NCBI RefSeq assembly: GCF_000217935.1
Contig: NZ_AFHI01000015.1
Location: 29,542-93,541, forward strand
Length of the DNA: 64,000 nt
Reading direction: 5' to 3'
Source: Rheinheimera sp. A13L
Lineage (GTDB): Bacteria; Pseudomonadota; Gammaproteobacteria; Enterobacterales; Alteromonadaceae
Within the stretch, counting starts at the first letter, position 1. Every line of letters starts with the position of its first letter. Under the pieces are notes generated by a model, which saw only the letters and a list, made by a program, of their open reading frames with translations, had not been told where the DNA came from and searched no databases. This document shows, piece by piece, positions 56,749 through 64,000 of the stretch. The position numbers and the translations under genes are program-made.

Positions 56749-57534
56749 ATGGCTGATTTAGTACCACGCATTCAGCAGACCTATTTTCGAAACGGTCCGG
56801 AGCACAGATCCGGTGCCGACGTCAGCTTTTTGGATATAGTAAAAATTTTTGGTTTCCAAAGTATTAAAATAGGCCGCTGGGTAACTGCAGTCGAACAGCA
56901 ACTGGCGGCCAACCTGTTTTTTGACGCTTTATCCGATTTGATGCTGCTGTTACAGGTACCCAAGCAGGTGATTTCACTGAATCAAAGCCTGAGTCTGAAT
57001 TTTGGTATTGGTGGTCAACAAGGCAGCTGTGCTTTTTATCAACCCCAGGGCCGTTTACTGGCTTTGGCGAAAAACGCCGGTGGCGGCAGTTTAGCGCATG
57101 AATGGTTCCACGCCTTTGATCATTACATTTGCAGCAAATTATTCAGCGATGAGCTTCCATCTTCGGCTTTTGCCAGTTCCAGCTGGCTGAATAATGCCAC
57201 TCTATCCCCTCACCCGCTGAATCAGTATTTGGATCAAAGCTTTGCCGCATTGTTTTTATCCGCCGACGGAGCTGGATCCAACAGCTATGTCAAAACTTGT
57301 GCTGCTTTTGATCAGGCTCATGGCATTTATTATTACGCCAAGCCGGAAGAGATGGCTGCGCGGGCTTTTGAGCATATGCTGCAACAACAACAGCTTAAAA
57401 ACAGCTTTTTAGTCAGTGGCACCTTAAAAAGCAAAGCAGCCAAAGCGGGTTTGTACCCTGACTCGGCGTTGTCTGCACAATTAGCTCAACATTGGCTTGG
57501 CTATTTTTCTTTGCTGGGCCGCGCACTGCGTTAA
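56749..57534 (+). CDS. LPD1/CLCA_X-like protein with zinc-site HExxH-type motif
   Basis: 261 residues. Residues 15-110 (FRNGPEHRSGADVSFLDIVK, FGFQSIKIGRWV) resemble the LPD1 domain of large polyvalent proteins of phages and conjugative elements. A HEWFHAFDH motif (about 117-125) follows, matching HExxHxxDH and suggesting a zinc metallopeptidase site. In the stand-alone CLCA_X-like family this pair of features is conserved. No signal peptide. Role unknown. Confidence 0.75.
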   Translation: MADLVPRIQQTYFRNGPEHRSGADVSFLDIVKIFGFQSIKIGRWVTAVEQQLAANLFFDALSDLMLLLQVPKQVISLNQSLSLNFGIGGQQGSCAFYQPQGRLLALAKNAGGGSLAHEWFHAFDHYICSKLFSDELPSSAFASSSWLNNATLSPHPLNQYLDQSFAALFLSADGAGSNSYVKTCAAFDQAHGIYYYAKPEEMAARAFEHMLQQQQLKNSFLVSGTLKSKAAKAGLYPDSALSAQLAQHWLGYFSLLGRALR

Positions 57535-57624
57535 GTTCTTTTGTCTGTTAAGCCATGGCACAAATATTGAACAGCATACTGTACTAAGCAGAGACTGTCG
57601 GTATTTTGACTAAAGGACGCGAGT

Positions 57625-57882
57625 ATGAGTACAACATGGCGCACAGAGCAATTACGTCGCTTGAATCAGACGATGAAAGCTATCGAAATATTGGCAGAAC
57701 AGCCTGATTTGGCGGTAATTTACCAGGGCAAAGCCTGGGTTTACCGCGACTTACTTGAGCTCTCTGTCAGGATCTTTAGACTGGCACAACAAGAAGGTTA
57801 TGATGTCCAGGCTTTTGAGTTGTGGTTTGCTAAAGATGCAGAGCTATTTGCACATTATGGTCTGGAATGGCGGGTAGGTTGA
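57625..57882 (+). CDS. Small soluble protein of unknown function
   Basis: 85 residues, acidic, no membrane segment; AAAGGA stands 7 bases before the ATG. No domain is recognised. It is 90 bases after the LPD1-like gene and could be co-transcribed with it. Confidence 0.6.
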   Translation: MSTTWRTEQLRRLNQTMKAIEILAEQPDLAVIYQGKAWVYRDLLELSVRIFRLAQQEGYDVQAFELWFAKDAELFAHYGLEWRVG

Positions 57883-57901
57883 ACCAGCTGAATTACAATA
57901 G

Positions 57902-57926
57902 CAGCAAGCCCATAGCTGGCTTGCTG
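57902..57926. terminator. Hairpin between convergent small genes
   Basis: CAGCAAGCC (57902-57910), 7 bases, GGCTTGCTG (57918-57926). The T tract is weak on both strands, so termination is likely but not certain. Confidence 0.5.
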
Positions 57927-57948
57927 TATCAGAGTCACATCAAGAGCT

Positions 57949-58200
57949 TTACTGATCATTCTTCTCTGCAATTTTTTGCAGGTTTTCATGGATCTTAAAT
58001 AATACAATCAGCAACTCACACCAAATACGGGCACCAACAGCGCCACCGATCAAGATACCCAATCCAACTAAAAAACCACCACCATAGTCGGAAAACATTG
58101 CGCCTAAACCACTGAATACAGCAACAGCTAACAGCAGCCAATACACCAGGGTAATAATTTTTGGCGTCAGCATGGAGTCAAAGAAAAATATACTTTTCAT
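57949..58200 (-). CDS. DUF4282 small membrane protein
   Basis: 83 residues with two hydrophobic segments (about 12-30 and 40-65). The start MKSIFFFDSMLTPKIITLVYW and the ending LIVLFKIHENLQKI are typical of DUF4282 proteins, which are inner-membrane proteins of unknown function. The 269 bases upstream (58201-58469) hold no recognisable element. Confidence 0.8.
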   Translation of the reverse strand: MKSIFFFDSMLTPKIITLVYWLLLAVAVFSGLGAMFSDYGGGFLVGLGILIGGAVGARIWCELLIVLFKIHENLQKIAEKNDQ

Positions 58201-58469
58201 TACGAAGTCCTTTTATTCATTATGTTATCCCAAAAATCCTACGATCGTCGCTACAGCAAAATCAGGATTGGAGTCAGTTAAAGTAAACCGACTTGTTTTA
58301 AAGTAATAAAAAAAATGATTTATTTCAATTACTTTGTTAGATAAGCCTTTTTGACCAAGACACAGCATGGAGTCATTACGCATGAGTAATTTAACTGGAT
58401 AAACTTAAGCCCAAATATTGTATCATCGCGATTTTAGACGTGATTTAACCCTACAAGCGAGTCCTCTGC

Positions 58470-59165
58470 ATGTGGCTGAATGAACAGCAAATTATCCCTT
58501 CTGCGATCCGTGCTTATCGAAAGGCTTTAGTACGCTCAACTCCTCATCATGTCGTTATTGACGGCTTATTTGCTCAGGCCAAACTCGACCTGGTAGCTCA
58601 GGCATTACAGCAAGAAAAGCAATGGAAGACACAAAAACACAGCTACTCTGCGCTTTATGTGAATAATGCGACCTGGCAAGAAACTCCTGATACAGAACGT
58701 TTTGTACAGCGTGATCTTTGGGAGCGTACCGGGCATCCTGCAGATAACCCTGAGTCTGCTATTGCTCTGGAGTTTTTATCATTTTTACGTAGCAATGAAT
58801 TCATGTCGTTGTTATCACGTATATTTGATGTGCAAATAACCGATATCAATGTGGCTAAGCCAGAGGTTAATACCAATTTTTTCCGCTTAAGCGCCAGCGA
58901 TTTTGTTAATCAACACGCGGATGATTCGCCAGGCAGAGAAGTCTGTATGCTGCTTTATTTAAATCAAAACTGGCAAAGTGATAACGGCGGCGAACTGATG
59001 TTTATGGGAAAGGATAATGGCCCTGTGACTATCGCGCCCCTTTACAACCGCTGCGTGTTGTTTGATCCTTCATCAGAGGGCTCAGAGCACTGGGTCAAAG
59101 CGGTGACTGGTGAAACTGCTGGCTGCTACAGGTATAACATTACTAGTTGGTATTGGTCGGAGTGA
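58470..59165 (+). CDS. 2-oxoglutarate/Fe(II)-dependent oxygenase (prolyl hydroxylase-like)
   Basis: 231 residues with the jelly-roll iron triad H149, D151 (NQHADD) and H207 (SEHWV), and a 2-oxoglutarate-binding R221 fourteen residues later. RECMLLYLN-type strands (REVCMLLYLNQNW) and GGELMFMG are typical of P4H-like enzymes that hydroxylate proline in proteins such as EF-Tu or uS12. The target here is unknown. GAGTCC is a weak ribosome-binding site before the ATG. Confidence 0.87.
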   Translation: MWLNEQQIIPSAIRAYRKALVRSTPHHVVIDGLFAQAKLDLVAQALQQEKQWKTQKHSYSALYVNNATWQETPDTERFVQRDLWERTGHPADNPESAIALEFLSFLRSNEFMSLLSRIFDVQITDINVAKPEVNTNFFRLSASDFVNQHADDSPGREVCMLLYLNQNWQSDNGGELMFMGKDNGPVTIAPLYNRCVLFDPSSEGSEHWVKAVTGETAGCYRYNITSWYWSE

Positions 59166-59228
59166 TATTTTTTCTGATGGTCAGGACTCAAGAGCTTATC
59201 CAATCACCAAAAATCAGCTAGCTAAAAA

Positions 59229-59564
59229 TCAAATCGAGATAATGGTCGCAATAAGTACTTTCGCGTTAGCCAAACAATCAGCGTTGACCTGATCCACCTT
59301 TTGCAGTCTTCGGGCTTGTGCATCCAAAGACTTCAGCTGATCGGTCAGAATAACACCTTGTGTTTTTTTTGAGCCTGTAACAGCCACTTCGAAAGGATAA
59401 CCTTTCACCTGACTGGTGATTGGACACAACCAGACAAAACCAGTGATCTTATTAAACTGTTTTGGACTTAATACCAATGCAGGCCTTTTACCAGCCTGTT
59501 CATGCCCTGCCTGAGGATCAAAATCGATAATGACAATATCACCCGCATCAGGCATGGGGCTCAT
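59229..59564 (-). CDS. mazF: MazF-type endoribonuclease toxin
   Basis: 111 residues. GDIVIIDFDPQAGHEQAGKRPALVLSP and ITSQVKGYPFEV match E. coli MazF, which cuts mRNA at short sequence motifs. Its ATG overlaps the antitoxin stop by 4 bases (ATGA), the usual coupling. It sits between an oxygenase gene and an IS-broken FRG gene. Confidence 0.95.
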   Translation of the reverse strand: MSPMPDAGDIVIIDFDPQAGHEQAGKRPALVLSPKQFNKITGFVWLCPITSQVKGYPFEVAVTGSKKTQGVILTDQLKSLDAQARRLQKVDQVNADCLANAKVLIATIISI

Positions 59565-59791
59565 AACAATTCCCTACCCTGTGCATCATGAACAAGTGAT
59601 TGGTGTTTATTTTCAGCTGTAACCCGGGACAGCAAATCTTCCAGCGAGGGTTTGCTGGGCGTAATCACTATCTGGTTACCTTGTTGCTGTATTTCAACCT
59701 TGTCGCCAACCTGCAAAGACAACCTGTCCAGTAAGTCTTTTGGCAAACGAAGTGCAGCGCTGTTACCCCATTTGGCTATGGTTATGGACAT
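59561..59791 (-). CDS. mazE: MazE-type antitoxin
   Basis: 76 residues. MSITIAKWGNSAALRLPKDLL is an AbrB-like swapped-hairpin DNA-binding domain; the acidic C-terminal tail would wrap MazF. It precedes the toxin gene and should autoregulate the pair. Confidence 0.93.
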   Translation of the reverse strand: MSITIAKWGNSAALRLPKDLLDRLSLQVGDKVEIQQQGNQIVITPSKPSLEDLLSRVTAENKHQSLVHDAQGRELL

Positions 59792-60372
59792 AAATACCTT
59801 TAGTGATGGATATACATTGTAGATACTTGCGAGTATAGATTAGGGGGGAGGATGGGGCAAATAAAGATTAAATTGGCTGCAAAAGTTTAGCTGTATGCCT
59901 GCGAAATACGCTACATTGTAGAAAACAAAGCTCAATGCGAAATGGATAGGAAAAATAAAGTTAACAAGGGGATAGCATTGGAAACTCACACTATTAATTC
60001 AATTTCTGAGTTGATCAACTATACAAATTGGCATGCATTAATGGATGTAACTCTTTACCGAGGTCAACCATCAACCAAGCGAAATCTTTTACCCGGTATC
60101 GCAAGAAAAAGTCCGGTAACCAACTCTCTTGTTAAAGAACAGGAACAACTCCGCCAATTAAGACTACTCGCTGGTAATCTCATAGAGAGGCCTGACGTTT
60201 CGGATTTAGAGTTGATGGTCTTAGCCCAACATCATGGATTAAAAACACGTCTTTTAGATTGGACAACGAACCCTTTAATTGCACTTTGGTTTGCATGCCA
60301 ATCAGACTCTGCAGAGAATACTGATGGTTGGATGTATTCCTTATATACACATGGTGTATGTAATTGTAGTGG

Positions 60373-61589
<1,217 letters not shown>

Positions 61590-62047
61590 CTAATCAGGTG
61601 GCCAAATTCAGTGTGCCACTACAAATTCAGAGGAGATAAACGTTTCTCCATTTGATGTAGCGAATACTCTCGCGTTTCAGCCAAGAATCAATAACGACAG
61701 AGTCAAAGCTCAATTCGGCTGGTTCACTCTGCATGCATACTCAGAAAAAGATAAGATGTTTATTCCACTAGAAATTGAGAGAATAAACTATGTCGAAGGT
61801 ATTGAGCGTTTCATTGAGTTTAAAATTCCGTCTTCCAAGAAGAGCTTCTTGTTATATGAGCTTAATATACTTGGAGTAAATGCCAGAACTATATATCCCG
61901 ACTTATCAGGCCTATGTGCATATTTAAATACTCATAGCTGACAATCCCTCTGATATCCGATCTAAATTCAAAGACTTGTTACGTATCTATACAGAAAGCT
62001 ACTTATGGATAAAAGCTAGGCTCTTTAATCCGCGACAGCAGCACCAC

Positions 62048-62190
62048 GGGATTGCCAGCACCATCCATGGTGCTGGCCCTGCGGGCCGCGCTAAAGCGCG
62101 TCCAAATTAGCTCCCGGCGAATTTGTCGAACATAGGGTTCGAACCAAATCCTCGCTCTCCGGATTAAATGAAAAAGCCCCGAACTTTCGT
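62048..62190. repeat. Hairpin-rich tandem repeat unit A
   Basis: Ordered parts: hairpin GCCAGCACCA/TGGTGCTGGC (62054-62077), GGCCC/GGGCC (62075-62087), CGCGC/GCGCG (62087-62100), CAAATT/AATTTG (62103-62125), then TCGAAC, AGGGTTCGAACCAA, CCTCGCTCTCCGG and TAAATGAAAAAGCCCCGAAC. Unit B repeats the same order with different stem bases. Confidence 0.75.
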
Positions 62191-62199
62191 CTGCACTGA

Positions 62200-62350
62200 G
62201 GGATTGACTCGCACCATCCATGGTGCTCGCCCTGACGGGCGTGGCTACGCCACGTCCCAATAGGCCGTCATGGCCTATTGGTCGAACTAAGGGTTCGAAC
62301 CAAGACCTCGCTCTCCGGTTTAAATGAAAAAGCCCCGAACTTTCGTTCGG
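62200..62350. repeat. Hairpin-rich tandem repeat unit B
   Basis: GCACCA/TGGTGC (62211-62226), CGCCC/GGGCG (62228-62241), CGTGGC/GCCACG (62240-62254), CCAATAGGCC/GGCCTATTGG (62257-62281), then GTCGAAC, AGGGTTCGAACCAA, CCTCGCTCTCCGG, TAAATGAAAAAGCCCCGAAC. The last part is an inverted relative of the tRNA-Ser 3' end and its flank. Confidence 0.75.
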
Positions 62351-62367
62351 GGCTTTTTCATTTAAAC
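62318..62367 (-). terminator. Terminator of tRNA-Ser, 23-base-pair perfect hairpin
   Basis: 62318-62340 and 62345-62367 are exact inverted copies around a 4-base loop. On the minus strand the core is GCCCCGAAC-GAAA-GTTCGGGGC followed by TTTTT, starting right after the tRNA CCA. The extra A+T pairs outside the core make the stem unusually long. Confidence 0.88.
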
Positions 62368-62457
62368 TGGCGGAGAGAGAGGGATTCGAACCCTCGTTAG
62401 GGATTAACCTAAACACACTTTCCAGGCGTGCGCCTTCAGCCACTCAGCCATCTCTCC
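62368..62457 (-). tRNA. tRNA-Ser (GGA)
   Basis: 90 bases. The acceptor stem GGAGAGA pairs with TCTCTCC, with discriminator G and encoded CCA (62370-62368). The anticodon loop CTGGAAA gives anticodon GGA. A long variable arm (class II) and GGTTCGAATCC T arm are present. Confidence 0.96.
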
Positions 62458-62572
62458 GGGGCTTGCTACAGCAAGCGCGGCTATCCTATTGAAAATCACC
62501 GCGCCGTGCAACAGTTAAATACATAAGCCTGTTCTTTTGCTGGAATTTTCAGCAACTATTGCCACCACGGAC

Positions 62573-63631
62573 TTAGGCGTTGCCTTTTACCGGCATTTGC
62601 GCTGATTTTGCAAAGTTCAGCATTCGATCCAGCGGGATTAACGCCTGTTCGCGTAAATCTGCATCCACAAAAATTTCGTGACCTTCAGATTGCAGCAGAG
62701 CGTCCTCAATCGCCTTCAGACCGTTCATTGCCATCCAAGGGCAATGAGCGCAGCTGCGGCACGTTGCGCCGTTACCGCCCGTTGGAGCTTCGATAAAGGT
62801 CTTATCTGGCATAGCTTGTTGCATCTTGTAAAAGATGCCACGGTCAGTTGCCACGATAAAGGTGTCGTTTGGCATGGTCTGGCTGGCTTTGATCAACTGA
62901 CTGGTAGAACCTACAGCGTCAGCTAAATCGACCACATTGGCTGGGGACTCAGGGTGAACCAGCACAGCGGCATTTGGATATTGCTTTTTCAGCTCCACCA
63001 GCGCTTTGGCTTTAAACTCATCATGCACAATACAAGCGCCTTGCCATAACAGCATGTCGGCTCCGGTTTGTTTTTGTACATAAGCACCCAAATGGCGATC
63101 CGGGCCCCATAAAATCTTTTTGCCTTCGCTGTCTAAGTGCTCTACTACATCTAATGCGATAGATGAAGTCACCACCCAGTCAGCCCGGGCTTTTACCGCA
63201 GCAGAGGTATTGGCATAGACCACAACAACACGGTCAGGATGCTCATCACAAAAAGCGCTGAACGCATCTGCAGGGCAACCTAGGTCCAACGAGCAAGTAG
63301 CTTCGAGCGTTGGCATCAATACGGTTTTTTCCGGGTTCAGAATTTTGGCGGTTTCGCCCATAAACTTCACTCCGGCAACAATCAGTGTTTTCGCCGGATG
63401 TTTATTACCAAAACGCGCCATTTCCAATGAGTCAGACACACAACCGCCTGTCTCTTCTGCCAAAGCCTGAATTTCAGGATCAGTGTAATAGTGCGCAACC
63501 AGCACAGCATCACGTTGCTGTAATAAAAGCTTGATACGTTCTTTGTAGGCAGCTTTTTGATCCGCATTTAACGGCAAAGGTTTTTTCGGGAATACAAAGT
63601 CAAGTTCGTTGAAGTGCAGTGCTTGATCCAT
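62573..63631 (-). CDS. nadA: Quinolinate synthase
   Basis: 352 residues from the ATG at 63631 (E. coli NadA is 347); a GTG at 63640 is also in frame. [49 protein letters not shown] and [13 protein letters not shown] are NadA hallmarks; three cysteines hold the 4Fe-4S cluster. It condenses iminoaspartate with dihydroxyacetone phosphate to quinolinate in NAD synthesis. It stands alone between tRNA genes. Confidence 0.97.
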   Translation of the reverse strand: MDQALHFNELDFVFPKKPLPLNADQKAAYKERIKLLLQQRDAVLVAHYYTDPEIQALAEETGGCVSDSLEMARFGNKHPAKTLIVAGVKFMGETAKILNPEKTVLMPTLEATCSLDLGCPADAFSAFCDEHPDRVVVVYANTSAAVKARADWVVTSSIALDVVEHLDSEGKKILWGPDRHLGAYVQKQTGADMLLWQGACIVHDEFKAKALVELKKQYPNAAVLVHPESPANVVDLADAVGSTSQLIKASQTMPNDTFIVATDRGIFYKMQQAMPDKTFIEAPTGGNGATCRSCAHCPWMAMNGLKAIEDALLQSEGHEIFVDADLREQALIPLDRMLNFAKSAQMPVKGNA

Positions 63632-63660
63632 AACGGCCACCCGGTTTTAAAAAGTGCGGC

Positions 63661-63666
63661 ATTATA
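63661..63666 (-). promoter_or_regulatory. Probable -10 box of nadA
   Basis: TATAAT on the minus strand, about 30 bases before the nadA start. No convincing -35 box at the ideal distance was found, so the promoter may depend on an activator or on sequence outside the consensus. Confidence 0.5.
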
Positions 63667-63709
63667 CACAAAAAGTGTAGCTGGAAACATAAAGAAGACG
63701 ATGATTGCA

Positions 63710-63785
63710 TGGTGGGTCATGATGGATTCGAACCATCGACCAACGGATTAAAAGTCCGCTGCTCTACCAGCTGAGCTAATGACCC
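63710..63785 (-). tRNA. tRNA-Lys (TTT), copy 1
   Basis: 76 bases. GGGTCAT pairs with ATGACCC; discriminator A and CCA are encoded. Anticodon loop CTTTTAA gives TTT. Identical to the two copies upstream in the transcript direction. Confidence 0.96.
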
Positions 63786-63806
63786 ATGCAAGGAGAATCG
63801 AGAAAG

Positions 63807-63882
63807 TGGTGGGTCATGATGGATTCGAACCATCGACCAACGGATTAAAAGTCCGCTGCTCTACCAGCTGAGCTAATGACCC
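63807..63882 (-). tRNA. tRNA-Lys (TTT), copy 2
   Basis: Same 76-base sequence as the flanking copies, separated from copy 1 by 21 bases and from copy 3 by 16 bases, so the three are probably one transcript. Confidence 0.96.
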
Positions 63883-63898
63883 AGAGTAGGTTTTGAAT

Positions 63899-63974
63899 TG
63901 GTGGGTCATGATGGATTCGAACCATCGACCAACGGATTAAAAGTCCGCTGCTCTACCAGCTGAGCTAATGACCC
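63899..63974 (-). tRNA. tRNA-Lys (TTT), copy 3
   Basis: Same 76-base sequence; the first of the three in transcription order within the window. Further tRNA genes may lie beyond the window edge. Confidence 0.96.
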
Positions 63975-64000
63975 AATTCAAATTGTACCTGGCGCGGGAG

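Noticed and set aside
62003..62443. 146-codon minus-strand open frame
   Set aside because: It runs through the tRNA-Ser gene, its terminator and both hairpin repeat units; repeated peptides such as STMDGA come from the DNA repeat.

Overview
The window looks like chromosomal DNA of a gammaproteobacterium of the Rheinheimera / Alteromonadales type. That is a judgement from protein character: NadA, PntAB, YegD, RhlE and YtfL-like proteins with clear resemblance to E. coli, many envelope lipoproteins, HAE1-type RND pumps, a FadL-like porin and DUF885/DUF4097/DUF4397 proteins. No rRNA or marker gene fixes the genus. Most of the window has moderate base composition; bases 1-2900 and the FRG remnant near 60-62 kb are visibly A+T richer.

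Layout. 0.1-2.8 kb: an A+T-rich, translationally coupled pair, an SF1 helicase and an unrecognised partner. 3.0-11.8 kb: a sigma-54 two-component pair divergent from a MacAB-like export operon that ends in a metallo-beta-lactamase-fold lipoprotein; the intergenic gap holds a consensus -24/-12 promoter and a perfect 26-base palindrome. 11.8-17.7 kb: a superinfection-immunity-like membrane protein with a 46-residue upstream micro-gene, an amidohydrolase, a divergent ECF sigma / membrane protein pair, two hypotheticals and a Bcr/CflA-type MFS pump. 18-21.2 kb: pntA-pntB and a small DUF6435-like gene. 21.2-27.4 kb: a trypsin-like lipoprotein with a partner, a decayed copy of the DUF6435-like gene, a SnoaL-like protein ending in CAVCH, a secreted orphan lying between two diverged 58-base repeats, and a solitary GmrSD-like restriction protein.

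27.4-36.7 kb: a three-gene RND pump operon and a FadL-like porin. 36.8-40.5 kb: a frameshifted small ORF, then an overlapping flavin amine/amino-acid oxidase and TPP-dependent 2-oxoacid decarboxylase, which together could turn an amino acid into an aldehyde. 40.5-44.1 kb: a DUF4397 lipoprotein and an ECF sigma / putative anti-sigma / DUF4097 operon. 44.3-59.2 kb: mostly housekeeping and envelope genes (lipase-like lipoprotein, yegD, rhlE, an RluF-like pseudouridine synthase, an ABC-F ATPase, an MFS carrier, DUF885, ytfL, an LPD1/CLCA_X-like zinc-site protein, DUF4282 and a 2OG-Fe oxygenase). 59.2-61.9 kb: mazEF and an FRG-domain gene split by a complete IS3-family element with an AAT target duplication. 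62.0-64.0 kb: two tandem hairpin-rich repeat units abutting tRNA-Ser(GGA), then nadA and three tRNA-Lys(TTT) genes.

The best candidates for something new are the helicase pair, the covarying hairpin repeat beside tRNA-Ser, the micro-gene plus superinfection-immunity pair, the frameshifted peptide in front of the flavin oxidase, and the sigma-54 export regulon. No CRISPR array, integrase or complete prophage was seen.
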